Notes: generated by a model not told the origin, from the letters alone. A stretch of DNA of 43,311 bases from a virus (IMGVR_UViG_3300025978_000013:1-43311); one strand, 5' to 3'; positions 29,493 to 38,006 are shown, counted from the stretch's first letter. Numbers and translations are program-made.

Positions 29493-30125
29493 CTATACTG
29501 TGAACAGTTTACCATCATCTGTAAATAGAAAATGCCGACATTGCCACGCACCACAATCAAAGTTTTCATTGCCGGGATATGGAATGTATCCGCGTTTTGT
29601 CCACCACGAAGCCCTGTGACGCTGGCCCTTTAGTTTTCTGCACGTTCTGCAGGGAAATCCGGGCGAGTGTCCATCTTGCCCGCCAAAAATCAACATCATG
29701 TTACCGGCACCGCGCGTTTTGGCTTCATTGTAAATACTATCCAGCGTCGCCGCGTATCCATCGGCGCGTGTGTTGCCAATGTCATTTGCTTCGATGCGCT
29801 GAAATTCCGGGTCCTTGCGCGTTTCGGATAACTGCGCAAACAAAACACTGATATTGGAAAACTCCTTTTCCATGCGCCCCGCAACCCAATCATTGAAGTC
29901 AGGATCGCGGTTTTTCAAATCTCCGCCGCCGTCAGTATAACCCAGGTCTGCGGCAGAGTTGAACGCATCCGAAACGGCGCGCTTGGCCGCGTTGCGTTTT
30001 GAAACGAGATTGCCGCCGGTCAAATAATCAACGATTTCGGCATATAGGCGCGCGCGGTATTCCTGGCGAATACCGGCATAATCCCCCATTGCCAATTCAA
30101 GAATATTGGCGGGCAGGTTAATCAT
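29493..30125 (-). CDS. Minor head protein (Mu gpF / SPP1 gp7-like), 210 aa
   Basis: ATG 30125 overlaps the portal stop by four bases. The C-terminal part matches the phage head-morphogenesis pattern, with FPCRTCRKLKGQRH, a YIPYPGNENFDCGAWQCRH segment and paired cysteines. Located immediately after the portal, the fixed place of this family, which helps fix portal and packaged DNA in the prohead. Confidence 0.78.
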   Translation of the reverse strand: MINLPANILELAMGDYAGIRQEYRARLYAEIVDYLTGGNLVSKRNAAKRAVSDAFNSAADLGYTDGGGDLKNRDPDFNDWVAGRMEKEFSNISVLFAQLSETRKDPEFQRIEANDIGNTRADGYAATLDSIYNEAKTRGAGNMMLIFGGQDGHSPGFPCRTCRKLKGQRHRASWWTKRGYIPYPGNENFDCGAWQCRHFLFTDDGKLFTV

Positions 30126-31651
30126 TTTCGGCCTCGGTAAACGTTCTTTGCCATGCGGATCATATCGGCAGTTGCTTGCGCGTCGGTCTGTTCCACCTTC
30201 TGTTCTGGCATATCTTCAGGAGCATAGCCGGCCGCGCCCGCGTCCGGGGTAGTGGTCAGGTTCGGGCCTTTTACGCCGTTGATAATATCGTCATCTTCCG
30301 GGTTATTCTCCGGCATCCATCCCGCTTCTTTTCGCAGCGCCTTCATATCGTCATTGCCGAGCGGGACAATGCCGCTGATGGAGTTCAGGAACGAACCAAG
30401 CGCGCCCATATCAAGATTATTGCGCACATGGCTGAATTTGATTTTTGGCCTGCAAGTCATACCGGGAAAAGAGTCCTTATTCCATTTGTAAAGCCTTTTT
30501 CCGATCTGGTCGTCATATTGTTTCGCAAATCCATCCAGCATGGAATTGAACGTAAACACGCCCATGTTCGTGCTGTCAACCTGCGAAGCCTGCGCCCCGG
30601 TGTTAGTCATGGTGTTTAGCGCGATAAATTGCATCATATAGACTGACAACATTAGTATGCTGTAGTGCTTTATCGCTTCGAGCAAAGAAGTTGCGGATGA
30701 AAACGAAATATCCTTGACTTCTCCAGTGATTCCATAGGGCCAGGCGGCGTAGTTTCCTTCCTGTGCCGTTAGAATGGCGCGCGCTGCATCTGCAATATTT
30801 TGCTTATCGGTATCAGAAAGCGTTCCGGTTTCCGTTTTCTGAACGTTTAAGTAGCCTGCGCTATGCTCAAAGCCGATTCCCTGAATAACTTCCAAGCCAA
30901 ACTTGATCCGCTCCAATCGCCACACGGCTTGTAATGGGCTGTTGCCTTCCGGGTTATTCGGGTCACCGAATTGATGATGTAACGAATCTTTGAGCGGGAG
31001 TGTAACCTGCCCGTATGGAAAATCTTGCTGAATAAAGCCCTGTACGCGCTTTTGGCCGTTCATATCCCAGCCAAAAAACGTAGAGCTATCACGGTATGCC
31101 AGGCGGCGAATCCCGATTAACCCATCGTCGGCTTCGCTGCGCCAATCATCCGGCCACTTAACGCCGTTGCCATCTACAAAGGGCGGCGGAACCCAGCCAG
31201 GCAAACGCAGAGACGGCACGGCGCTAAACCATGCAAAACCATCAAAGGGTGTGCGGGCCACTGCGGTTTCAAGATACTGCCCAAAACCGCCCTCCATATT
31301 GTCAAAGTCACTCAGGATAAAATCTTGATAGCGTTTATCATCGTCGCTGGCATCTTCCGGCAAATCTACAACAGGGGTAATATTGCGCGCCCAGGATGTA
31401 AATGCACGCGCGATCATGACAATTTCCGGGCAGGATGTTCTCAGGCGGGAATATATATCAGAGACGCCCGGCCAGAAAAGTTGTTGATTGTAGGCTTCGG
31501 AGATGAAACCCGCCCACTCTTTCAAGCCGCTGGTTCCCTTTTCTGGCTGATTCAAAAGAATGCGCACCTGCGTTTCCTGCTTTGGCGCGGCGGCTAATTC
31601 AGAGAAGCTCTTGATAGGATTATGATTTTTGCGAGACATAATTACTCCCAT
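30122..31651 (-). CDS. Portal protein (Mu gp29 / DUF935-like), 509 aa
   Basis: ATG 31651 (or MSRK at 31639) with terminase overlap. Long helical and wing domains typical of portals: YSRLRTSCPEIVMIARAF, DDKRYQDFILSDFDNMEGGFGQYLETAVARTPFDG, a GNSPLQAVWRLERIKFGLEVIQGIGFEHSAG crown-side helix and the C-terminal NPEDDD region. Forms the dodecameric DNA gate at one capsid vertex and binds the terminase. Order after TerL supports it. Confidence 0.85.
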   Translation of the reverse strand: MGVIMSRKNHNPIKSFSELAAAPKQETQVRILLNQPEKGTSGLKEWAGFISEAYNQQLFWPGVSDIYSRLRTSCPEIVMIARAFTSWARNITPVVDLPEDASDDDKRYQDFILSDFDNMEGGFGQYLETAVARTPFDGFAWFSAVPSLRLPGWVPPPFVDGNGVKWPDDWRSEADDGLIGIRRLAYRDSSTFFGWDMNGQKRVQGFIQQDFPYGQVTLPLKDSLHHQFGDPNNPEGNSPLQAVWRLERIKFGLEVIQGIGFEHSAGYLNVQKTETGTLSDTDKQNIADAARAILTAQEGNYAAWPYGITGEVKDISFSSATSLLEAIKHYSILMLSVYMMQFIALNTMTNTGAQASQVDSTNMGVFTFNSMLDGFAKQYDDQIGKRLYKWNKDSFPGMTCRPKIKFSHVRNNLDMGALGSFLNSISGIVPLGNDDMKALRKEAGWMPENNPEDDDIINGVKGPNLTTTPDAGAAGYAPEDMPEQKVEQTDAQATADMIRMAKNVYRGRK

Positions 31652-32952
31652 TTGTTTGTATAGTTTTCAATACGACCGAGGCCTAACAATCCATCCGATA
31701 GTTCTATCATATCATCTTCATAAGCGTAGCGCAGACCGCCATCAATCAAGTGGTTATTCTTTTCCACGGGGCGCGCCGGGCTGACAGGGTTGCCGTTCGC
31801 GTCTTCTTTCCATTTACACTGCTGTAATTCTTTGCGCATGTTCAGACACTTTACATCGACTATGATCGTCTGCTTTTGTAACCACTTGATACCGAATCGA
31901 ACTGAGTCAGGGCCTTTCTTTGCGCCGGTTGCATTTATACCGTATTTGCGCAATTCTGAAATGCTCTTAGGCTCCGAGCTATCACAAACGACGCGCCTGT
32001 TCTTGACACGCGGCTTAAGTGTTTCTGCGAGTTGCTCGTTGTCTAAATCAGTTTCATAGATTTCATCATAAACATAAATGCGCTCATGCTTTTTATCATA
32101 ATGCGAAGCTGCCCAAGCCGCCGGGTCTTTTGCGAAACCGAAGTCTAGGCCGTCGCGGGGATTTGTGCGTTGATTTTCCGGCAAGTAATACGGGTCATTC
32201 GGATCATCCAGGTTTGCCACAACCCAATTTGTAAAGATGACATTGCCCAGCACGCCCCAATTGCCCAGCGTGTACACGTCATGGAAATACTTGTCCGTTT
32301 CGTTTTCGAGTTCGTCAATGTCATCCTGTTCAAGAAAGTGATTATCTTTGTAGGTTGTTTTCAGGATTGACAGGGCATCGGAGTGATATTCTTTTTGGTC
32401 ATCTGCCCAAGCTATCTTGCTGAAATACTCTTCATAAATCCAATGTTGCAGCATGATTGGGTTAAACAATAGTGTCAGCGTTTTCTTGATGTCGCCCGGA
32501 ACCTTGCCACGAATACGCTTTTTTAGCTGCTTGATTGTTTTGTAATCTGCCTCGGTCGCCTCTTCTACAATGATGTCGGTCAAAACACCTTTTACAAACG
32601 TTGTCCCTTTTAGCTTCTCAACATCGTCAAGCCCGGTAAACTGCGCCTGGTAGCCGTTCTTGCATGTTATAGTGCCGTCCGTTTTGTTTATAGTGAACAG
32701 CGACGACAGACCCCAAGCGTCTATGACTTTTGTCACTTCCGGTATAACGGACGTTCGCAGGCTAGTTTTGGTTTGGCGACAAATCAAAAAGTTATGGCCG
32801 CCTTTGAGCAATAGATAAACGACGCGTTGCCCGATAACAAAAACACTTTTACCAGACGATGAGCCGCCGAAATATATCTGTACACGCGATTGATTATCAA
32901 GGTACGGCAGATAGGCAGGGTTAAAAACTTCTTTGTAGAGTTCAATCTCCAT
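31642..32952 (-). CDS. terL: Terminase large subunit, 436 aa
   Basis: ATG 32952 overlaps the small-subunit stop by 11 bp. ATPase domain: Walker A GGSSSGKS at 29-36, an arginine-bearing ICRQTKTSLR, Walker B-type LTDIIVEEATEAD near 130-140. The nuclease half has LDFGFAKDP near 265 and DGLRYAYED near the C-terminus, acidic residues as in the RNaseH-fold nuclease. It belongs to the PBSX/Terminase_3 type. It cuts and pumps DNA into the prohead through the portal. Confidence 0.93.
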   Translation of the reverse strand: MEIELYKEVFNPAYLPYLDNQSRVQIYFGGSSSGKSVFVIGQRVVYLLLKGGHNFLICRQTKTSLRTSVIPEVTKVIDAWGLSSLFTINKTDGTITCKNGYQAQFTGLDDVEKLKGTTFVKGVLTDIIVEEATEADYKTIKQLKKRIRGKVPGDIKKTLTLLFNPIMLQHWIYEEYFSKIAWADDQKEYHSDALSILKTTYKDNHFLEQDDIDELENETDKYFHDVYTLGNWGVLGNVIFTNWVVANLDDPNDPYYLPENQRTNPRDGLDFGFAKDPAAWAASHYDKKHERIYVYDEIYETDLDNEQLAETLKPRVKNRRVVCDSSEPKSISELRKYGINATGAKKGPDSVRFGIKWLQKQTIIVDVKCLNMRKELQQCKWKEDANGNPVSPARPVEKNNHLIDGGLRYAYEDDMIELSDGLLGLGRIENYTNKWE

Positions 32953-33295
32953 CTTTCACCAAGCGGACAACAAAATTATTAGATTCTACATTCACACCTA
33001 CGGATTGCCCGTACTCGTCCCGGAATCGTCTCTCCAGCATCCAGGCTGCCGCCCGCCAGTCATCGGTGGCCGCCGACTGGATGCGCATGGTCAATATTTT
33101 ACGCGCTTCAGCGTTGGCTCGTGATACTGCCTCTTGAAACTTGACATAATGGGGGCGGATGTCCTTCATCCATTCGTTGAATACCGCATATGAGACACCC
33201 GCTGCCTCTGCGCTGGCTTTGTACGTCAAGCCAAGCCGGATGTTGTCACAAATGGCTTTTTCGGTGATGTCGGTAAGCTTGGTGGGTCTTGACAT
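32942..33295 (-). CDS. Terminase small subunit-like DNA-binding protein, 117 aa
   Basis: ATG 33295. N-terminal helix-turn-helix (TEKAICDNIRLGLTYKASAEAAGVSYAVFNEWMKD), then a long helix (FQEAVSRANAEARKILTMRIQSAATDDWRAAAWMLERRFRDEYG), the exact pattern of phage small terminase proteins that find the packaging site. It is adjacent to and coupled with the large subunit. Confidence 0.85.
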   Translation of the reverse strand: MSRPTKLTDITEKAICDNIRLGLTYKASAEAAGVSYAVFNEWMKDIRPHYVKFQEAVSRANAEARKILTMRIQSAATDDWRAAAWMLERRFRDEYGQSVGVNVESNNFVVRLVKDGD

Positions 33296-34662
33296 TATTC
33301 GCTCATCAATACCGGCGTCTTACCGGTGGCGGTTGCCCAGCGTTCGAGCGCGACGGCAACATAGGCGGGGGAGATTTCAATAGCGCGACATTTGCGCGAT
33401 AAGTTTTCACAGGCGATTATGGTTGTGCCTGAGCCAGAGAAGGGTTCGTAAACTATGCCGCCCTCATCGCTCCATGTTCTTATACCAAACGCAGCAAACT
33501 CAATAGAGAAAACAGCGGGATGGGTTTGGGTGTGTATTCCCCGCGCCATTTCCCTTCCAACTCTTATAACGCTATCCGGGACCTTGTAGGGCTGCCCTAT
33601 TGTGTCGGGGCTTGCTAGCTCGTTCATGCTCCCGTCTTTTTGGCGAAATCTCTTTCCGGACGTGCCGCGCTTTTCACTCTCTCCGGTTGTCTTAATCCAT
33701 TTATTAGCAGAAACCCGGCCAATCGAAAAGTGAAAAACAAACTCGTGCGAAGGTGCCAGCCTTCCGCTCCACTCACCGGGAAAACCGCTTCCTTTGTCCC
33801 AAACATACCAACCATAAAGCGGATGACCTAAATCCTTGCAATGAGAAATCCAATCGTTCCAGTAAAACTCGCAAGCGCCGTCCTTATAACTCATTCCGAG
33901 ATTAATTAATAAATCCGACGGCTTCCCGCCCACAGAAAAAGCGCAATCGCTCATCCCGTTTGCAAGCGCAAGCCAATCAAAATCCCCTATCTCGTAGGTT
34001 CTTTGGTTTGAATATGGCGGCGACGTAAAACATAATCGGAACCGTTCCCCGCCCATCACCCGCGCCACGACCGCCGCGTCGGTGCAATCGCCGCAAATCA
34101 GCCGATGCTCTCCAAGTTGCCACATTTGCCCGCTTTCAACATTCCATTTTACGCGCAATTCTTCGGCCCGGTCAATCTTCGGTTCCGCGTCAACTTCCGG
34201 CGGTTTCTCGCTTTCCAATAACGCTTGATTTGCCGCCATCAACTCGCGGGCGTTGTCAAGCATCTCTTGCCCGAAGCCCGCCGCCTGTAGCAGGCTGGCG
34301 TCAACGTTGGCTAGTAGGTCGGAATCCCACGCGCCGCCGCCCGCGTTGGCAACCAGGTTCGCCCGCGTGCGCTTGTCAGCATCCCAGCCACGAATGGCGC
34401 GGTAAGTGAAGCGCCTGCCTCCCACATCGAAGTAACCGAGTTCTGCCGTGCCATCGGCCAGGGGCGGGTCAAACGTCTCGGTGATAGTCGGCTTTTGCGT
34501 CATCAATTGCGCTACGTTAGACCGCTGGTTTCCGCCGATAATCTCATCCGTGTCAAGGCAATGCACAATCCCGGACAAGTCGCCGAATTCTGTCATCGTC
34601 TCTTTTAGGCGTTTCGCTTGACGTGCGCTCATTTTGCGCGGGTTATTTGTGAACGGTTTCAT
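33295..34662 (-). CDS. ParB-like nuclease domain fused to DNA methyltransferase, 455 aa
   Basis: ATG 34662 overlaps the upstream TGA. The N-terminal 110 residues have the ParB/sulfiredoxin pattern (NNPRKMSARQAKRLKETMTEFG, IIGGNQRSNVAQL). A methyltransferase follows: HRLICGDCTDAAVVARVMGG, motif IV FTSPPYSNQ near 211, and the SAM-binding EPFSGSGTTI near 407. TSPPY is the form usual for N4-cytosine, but also some N6-adenine, beta-class enzymes. Phage ParB-methylase fusions are common next to terminase genes and may protect the DNA or mark packaging sites. Confidence 0.88.
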   Translation of the reverse strand: MKPFTNNPRKMSARQAKRLKETMTEFGDLSGIVHCLDTDEIIGGNQRSNVAQLMTQKPTITETFDPPLADGTAELGYFDVGGRRFTYRAIRGWDADKRTRANLVANAGGGAWDSDLLANVDASLLQAAGFGQEMLDNARELMAANQALLESEKPPEVDAEPKIDRAEELRVKWNVESGQMWQLGEHRLICGDCTDAAVVARVMGGERFRLCFTSPPYSNQRTYEIGDFDWLALANGMSDCAFSVGGKPSDLLINLGMSYKDGACEFYWNDWISHCKDLGHPLYGWYVWDKGSGFPGEWSGRLAPSHEFVFHFSIGRVSANKWIKTTGESEKRGTSGKRFRQKDGSMNELASPDTIGQPYKVPDSVIRVGREMARGIHTQTHPAVFSIEFAAFGIRTWSDEGGIVYEPFSGSGTTIIACENLSRKCRAIEISPAYVAVALERWATATGKTPVLMSE

Positions 34663-34982
34663 CCATGCCTTTTTAGTTCCCTTCGTCGCCGGGGCTTACC
34701 CCAGGACAAATATTTGTTTTGTCGTATCTCCTCGGATTCGAGATACTGCGCCGTTACTTTCCAGTCAGTCGCCTTTTCGAGATACCTTTTGCGCGCATCG
34801 TCTCCGGCGCACAATTTTATAAGGTCGAAATAGTGCCGGTACATAAACTGTGCAAACATGCGCGCCTTTTCGGCAAGACCGGTGCCGCGTTCCCCAACAA
34901 CGGCACCGGCGATTTCTTCCTTTTCTTCCGTCGAAACAGCCTGAGAGACTGCAATAGTGTAGGCGGGGCGCGGCTCTGACAC
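34659..34982 (-). CDS. Unknown helical protein, 107 aa
   Basis: ATG 34982 lies four bases after the lysin stop; the end overlaps the methylase ATG. Helical, with EKARMFAQFMYRHYFDLIKLCAGDDARKRYLEKATDW and a very basic tail (GKPRRRRELKRHG). Possibly a DNA-binding partner of the methylase or terminase; no family recognised. Confidence 0.6.
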   Translation of the reverse strand: MSEPRPAYTIAVSQAVSTEEKEEIAGAVVGERGTGLAEKARMFAQFMYRHYFDLIKLCAGDDARKRYLEKATDWKVTAQYLESEEIRQNKYLSWGKPRRRRELKRHG

Positions 34983-34986
34983 AGGT

Positions 34987-36393
34987 TTAGCCTACCTTTG
35001 TGAGTATCGACATCGGAATCCACCACGGCAGGCCCTGCGCACTCAGTAGCGGGATGGTATAGGTATTATTTAGCACCGAATACCCACCGCCGCCTTTGAG
35101 AGAACCGTAAACGTGATGAAATAACCAGGGCGTTGCCGTTGGGTTGACGGTTTCGGGAGGAATGGCACTTATGGAAATGCTATCTATGCGGCCCCATAGC
35201 TGCCCGCCGAATGTTTTGGTTTCCAGCACGCGCACATAATTAGGGCGCGGGGAAATTGCAACAGGGCCGGGATAGGCCAGGCCGATGTATTTAAGCAAGC
35301 CCGCGCCATTGAAGCCAAACGTAGGTCCGAAATCATCTGAGCATATGCGCTCAAAATCTTTCGGTGTATTCCATTTTGCAATATAATTTTGCCATTTTTT
35401 AATCAGCGCCAGGATATTATTGGCCTTCGGTGGGGTGGTCGTCATGGGTTGTGTCAGTGGGCCGCCGCCTGGGGGAACCGTCATACCCGGGTGGGTAATG
35501 CTCCATTTGCGCGCGTCAACATAGTACAGCCCGGATATATTTGCAATCGGGGACACAACCGGATCAGGAACAACTACCGGCGGTTCTGGTTCGATAACGG
35601 GCGGGATGCTTGGGGTAAGATTATAGCGCGCCTGGAATTGCGATAGCGTACCGTTATAGTACGACTTGTCTATATTCAGACTTTCTACGCCAGCCGCAAG
35701 GCCATCCCCGTGTGATGTCCATTGCCAAAAAGTAACCTTGTCCCACGGCTTTGGAATGCGCACATTAGCGGGATTGTCCGTGTATTGCGCCAGCCAAAGC
35801 GGGTATCTTGCGAACCATTCAAAAGATGCTTTTTGGGTAACCGGATTGGGCGAATGTGCCAACCAATACCAGTAGCCGGTATAAATGCCTACTCTGGCCC
35901 AGGGTATCAGGCGCTCAATCTCCGAGATAAACACCGAGAAATGACGCCAGCCCGCATATGCCCCGTTATATGTTTCTTCATAATCTGCCCAGATTTCCAT
36001 ATCGGGCATACCGTGTTTCATGAGCAAATTCTTGATGCGCAGCGCCTGGCTGCCGGGTGAGTAGTGGCTGTCATAAAACCAATACAGCCCACGCGGTAGA
36101 ACGGATCGGGATGCGCTCCAATTCGCGGCAAAGTCGCTATCATCCCAGGAACCCTGACCGGCCCGGATAATCACGCCCGCCGCCGATTGTTTCATCTTTG
36201 CAAAGTTTGTGATCTCAAGGGTGTCATTCCGGTCATTCCAGAATGAAATATCGTACACGTTCACTGACTTTTCGATAATGGCAGATTTTGCATTGAACAG
36301 CTGAGTAAACGCCGGGCGGGATGCGCTACCCGCCAGTAGATGCGCGGCTATATTGGAAATGGTTTCAGGGGTAATCTTTGCTTGTACGTTCAT
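34987..36393 (-). CDS. GH25 muramidase endolysin, 468 aa
   Basis: ATG 36393 makes an ATGA overlap. Residues about 45-245 are a glycoside hydrolase 25 domain: VYDISFW with Asp48, GVIIRAGQGSW, RGLYWFYD, EIWADYEE with the catalytic Asp/Glu pair (about 137 and 139), VGIYTGYWYW and WQWTSHGDG. It cuts the MurNAc-GlcNAc bond of peptidoglycan. A Pro-rich hinge (PPVIEPEPPVVVPDP, about 258-275) leads to a 185-residue C-terminal region, probably wall-binding, of unrecognised family. No signal peptide, so a holin must release it. Confidence 0.9.
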   Translation of the reverse strand: MNVQAKITPETISNIAAHLLAGSASRPAFTQLFNAKSAIIEKSVNVYDISFWNDRNDTLEITNFAKMKQSAAGVIIRAGQGSWDDSDFAANWSASRSVLPRGLYWFYDSHYSPGSQALRIKNLLMKHGMPDMEIWADYEETYNGAYAGWRHFSVFISEIERLIPWARVGIYTGYWYWLAHSPNPVTQKASFEWFARYPLWLAQYTDNPANVRIPKPWDKVTFWQWTSHGDGLAAGVESLNIDKSYYNGTLSQFQARYNLTPSIPPVIEPEPPVVVPDPVVSPIANISGLYYVDARKWSITHPGMTVPPGGGPLTQPMTTTPPKANNILALIKKWQNYIAKWNTPKDFERICSDDFGPTFGFNGAGLLKYIGLAYPGPVAISPRPNYVRVLETKTFGGQLWGRIDSISISAIPPETVNPTATPWLFHHVYGSLKGGGGYSVLNNTYTIPLLSAQGLPWWIPMSILTKVG

Positions 36394-36608
36394 ACGTTCA
36401 CCGCCTGATGTTGCTCAATTTTCAAAGTATTCGGCTTGATAAATTGCTCTGGCTCGAATGTAATCGTGACGGTACAGCGGCGCAGCGGGCCGCCCTGCGC
36501 GGCGACTTCCACCGCCGAAAGATGATGCACGACTGAGTCCATGTCTGTGCCTTTTTTCCATTCAGCCGCAAAGCGCGCGGCCCGCACCCGGTCGAGATTG
36601 TCTGTCAT
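36390..36608 (-). CDS. Unknown lysis-cassette protein, 72 aa
   Basis: ATG 36608 overlaps the stop of the 34-aa gene; its own stop overlaps the lysin ATG, so four genes here are translationally coupled. Basic helix, then a TVTITFEPEQFIKPNTLKIEQ beta segment. No family recognised. Confidence 0.6.
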   Translation of the reverse strand: MTDNLDRVRAARFAAEWKKGTDMDSVVHHLSAVEVAAQGGPLRRCTVTITFEPEQFIKPNTLKIEQHQAVNV

Positions 36609-36709
36609 TTTTTATCACCTGTAATCGAAATAAGAAACGCCCAAATAAGAGCAAGGATAATTGCAACTATTGCAAGAGTAATAATAACAGTCAGGGCAGT
36701 TTCCATCAT
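36605..36709 (-). CDS. Tiny single-pass membrane protein in the lysis cassette, 34 aa
   Basis: ATG ATG at 36709/36706 overlaps the TGA of the coiled-coil gene; the stop overlaps the next ATG. One hydrophobic helix (LTVIITLAIVAIILALIWAFLISI) and a GDKK end. It is placed between a TM coiled-coil protein and the endolysin, where holins, antiholins or pinholins occur. Function not proven. Confidence 0.65.
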   Translation of the reverse strand: MMETALTVIITLAIVAIILALIWAFLISITGDKK

Positions 36710-37029
36710 TCGCCCCGCTTCCGTCTGAAAAACTTTGCCGGTTCTAATCCGGCGGCCCTGACCTGACTTACCAGCTTTTCAGCCCATTCTTTCAGGTCAT
36801 CTATCATATCATCCCGCTTTTCTATTTCGCGGTCTTTACGAATTAGTTCTTTTTCAAGCGCAGATACGCGCCCGCTTAATACTTCGTTTTCTTCTTTGAG
36901 CGTGTCAACTATCAACTTTAATTGTACATAGGCGTCTTTTTTTGCGGCATTAACTGCGGTAAACAACGAAACAAAAACCGCTATTAGTCCGGTTATGACT
37001 GTAAGAAATGTAGCGATTTCGCTCATCAT
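36706..37029 (-). CDS. TM + coiled-coil lysis-associated protein (XhlA/spanin-like build), 107 aa
   Basis: ATG 37029 (or 37026) after TAGGGGTAG. Residues 6-28 form one membrane helix (FLTVITGLIAVFVSLFTAV); residues 35-90 are a charged coiled coil (TLKEENEVLSGRVSALEKELIRKDREIEKRDDM). The tail is basic. This build is shared by XhlA-type hemolysin accessory proteins and inner-membrane spanins. With two other small membrane proteins and the lysin it makes the lysis cassette. Confidence 0.65.
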   Translation of the reverse strand: MMSEIATFLTVITGLIAVFVSLFTAVNAAKKDAYVQLKLIVDTLKEENEVLSGRVSALEKELIRKDREIEKRDDMIDDLKEWAEKLVSQVRAAGLEPAKFFRRKRGE

Positions 37030-37051
37030 CTACCCCTAAAAATGTTCAATG

Positions 37052-37126
37052 GCCTGCCCCGTCGTATTTCCCGCTTTGCTGGATTTTTATGTCGACCAGC
37101 AGTAACACGAGTCGGACGGGGCAGGC
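37052..37126 (-). other. Long-range stem-loop between holin-like and coiled-coil genes
   Basis: GCCTGCCCCGTC (37052-37063) pairs perfectly with GACGGGGCAGGC (37115-37126). Inside, GCTGG/CCAGC forms a second stem. It lies in the 109-bp gap and could limit read-through or protect the mRNA. Confidence 0.65.
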
Positions 37127-37138
37127 TCCCCAAACTTA

Positions 37139-37399
37139 TTAACCGCCCCGTGAGGCTTTGACAATCTCTTTCAGAGTGTCATAGCTGCCTGCGGCGGCAA
37201 TAAACAATGCGACAACGTTCACCAGCCCGCCAATAAACGGGGCTGCGGCGGGAACCAGGGCCGACAGCGCCGGGGCATACTGCACCAAAAGCGCCGTAAC
37301 AAACGCAGCCCCAAGTGCGGCAGGGCCTTTCCAGCCGAATTGAGCCTTGAAAAACCCAACGGCGGCCACAACGAACGCAACATCCAAGACGATTTCCAT
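37139..37399 (-). CDS. Holin-like membrane protein, 86 aa; first late gene
   Basis: I chose ATG 37399 (MEIVLDVAFVV), with AAAGGAT seven bases upstream; a longer frame reaches 37447 but overlaps the promoter. Three hydrophobic segments (about 3-18, 28-45, 50-75) and a charged C-terminus, a class-I-holin-like plan. First gene of the late operon, next to the lysis genes. Holins make the membrane pores that let the lysin out. Confidence 0.65.
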   Translation of the reverse strand: MEIVLDVAFVVAAVGFFKAQFGWKGPAALGAAFVTALLVQYAPALSALVPAAAPFIGGLVNVVALFIAAAGSYDTLKEIVKASRGG

Positions 37400-37438
37400 A
37401 GTTATCCTTTCGATTATTCGACAAATTTTTACATACTC

Positions 37439-37466
37439 ATTATACACCCGCGCGGGCTAAATTCAA
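37439..37466 (-). promoter_or_regulatory. Late promoter with palindromic operator
   Basis: Minus strand: TTGAAT (37466-37461), 16 bp, perfect TATAAT (37444-37439). The spacer contains the palindrome CCCGCGCGGG (37447-37456). Start would be near 37430, 30 bases before the holin-like ATG. It heads the whole late operon. Confidence 0.75.
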
Positions 37467-37566
37467 TGACTGAAATTCAGGAGATGAATATAGAAACATT
37501 GCGGTAATTCGTCACTTTTGGCAACTTGGTGTAAATATGCGAATCTGTGCTTACAGCACGTAAGGA

Positions 37567-37582
37567 TTGTATCATTGTACAA
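37567..37582. promoter_or_regulatory. Upstream operator-like palindrome
   Basis: TTGTA-TCATTG-TACAA (37567-37582) shares GTATCATTGT with the palindrome that overlaps the rightward promoter 40 bp downstream. Two copies of one motif on one side of the divergent region suggest a common regulator. Confidence 0.55.
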
Positions 37583-37597
37583 TAATATTAAAATCGC

Positions 37598-37626
37598 TTG
37601 TATTCACGGTATCATTGTGATACAAT
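37598..37626 (+). promoter_or_regulatory. Promoter of the cassette array, with overlapping operator
   Basis: TTGTAT (37598-37603), 17 bp, TACAAT (37621-37626). The inverted repeat GTATCA-TTG-TGATAC (37609-37623) overlaps spacer and -10. Transcription should start at about 37632-37633, at or one base before the GTG start codon, so the first mRNA would be leaderless. Confidence 0.75.
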
Positions 37627-37632
37627 CATACT

Positions 37633-37974
37633 GTGAATAAAGAGATAATCATTTTTACCGGAAAGTGCCCTTATTGCGACGAGCAAGTTCCGACGCCCGC
37701 CCCAGATATGATAAACAGGCGTCATCACTCGTGTTCGTGCGGTAAAAAACCCCACGCAACACGATACGATGACAAGGACGGGAATATTCACTTTTCGTAT
37801 TCGTCAAACCGCAATCATCAGACCGTACAGCCAGGCGGGATGAAAGGCATTAGCATCCGCCTTCCAGACTATCAAATCACCTGGATAGGAACAAGCGCCG
37901 CAGAGCGTATTAGGATGTTAATTGACATGGCTATACGGGAAGATGATTGTGATACAACGTTTTCTAAACCATAG
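37633..37974 (+). CDS. Zinc-ribbon protein upstream of the cassette array, 113 aa
   Basis: GTG 37633 coincides with the predicted transcription start (leaderless). Residues 11-36 hold CPYC...HHSCSCGKK, a four-ligand zinc ribbon. The C-terminal part (GISIRLPDYQITWIGTSAAERIRMLIDMAIRE) resembles ribbon-helix-helix-type segments. Its last codon and stop (CCATAG) run straight into GTTAGAC, the first core site of the cassette array. It could be the resident gene at the entry point. Confidence 0.7.
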   Translation: MNKEIIIFTGKCPYCDEQVPTPAPDMINRRHHSCSCGKKPHATRYDDKDGNIHFSYSSNRNHQTVQPGGMKGISIRLPDYQITWIGTSAAERIRMLIDMAIREDDCDTTFSKP

Positions 37975-37980
37975 TTAGAC
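37974..37980 (+). repeat. First GTTRRRY core site of the array
   Basis: GTTAGAC fits GTTRRRY. It is preceded by TTCTAAACCATA, a weak echo of the TAACGCNAACC box found before later core sites. No paired RYYYAAC box was found, so it is a possible attI-like entry site or a damaged attC. Confidence 0.5.
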
Positions 37981-38006
37981 CCCTATCTTGAAAAAGGAGA
38001 ATCGCA

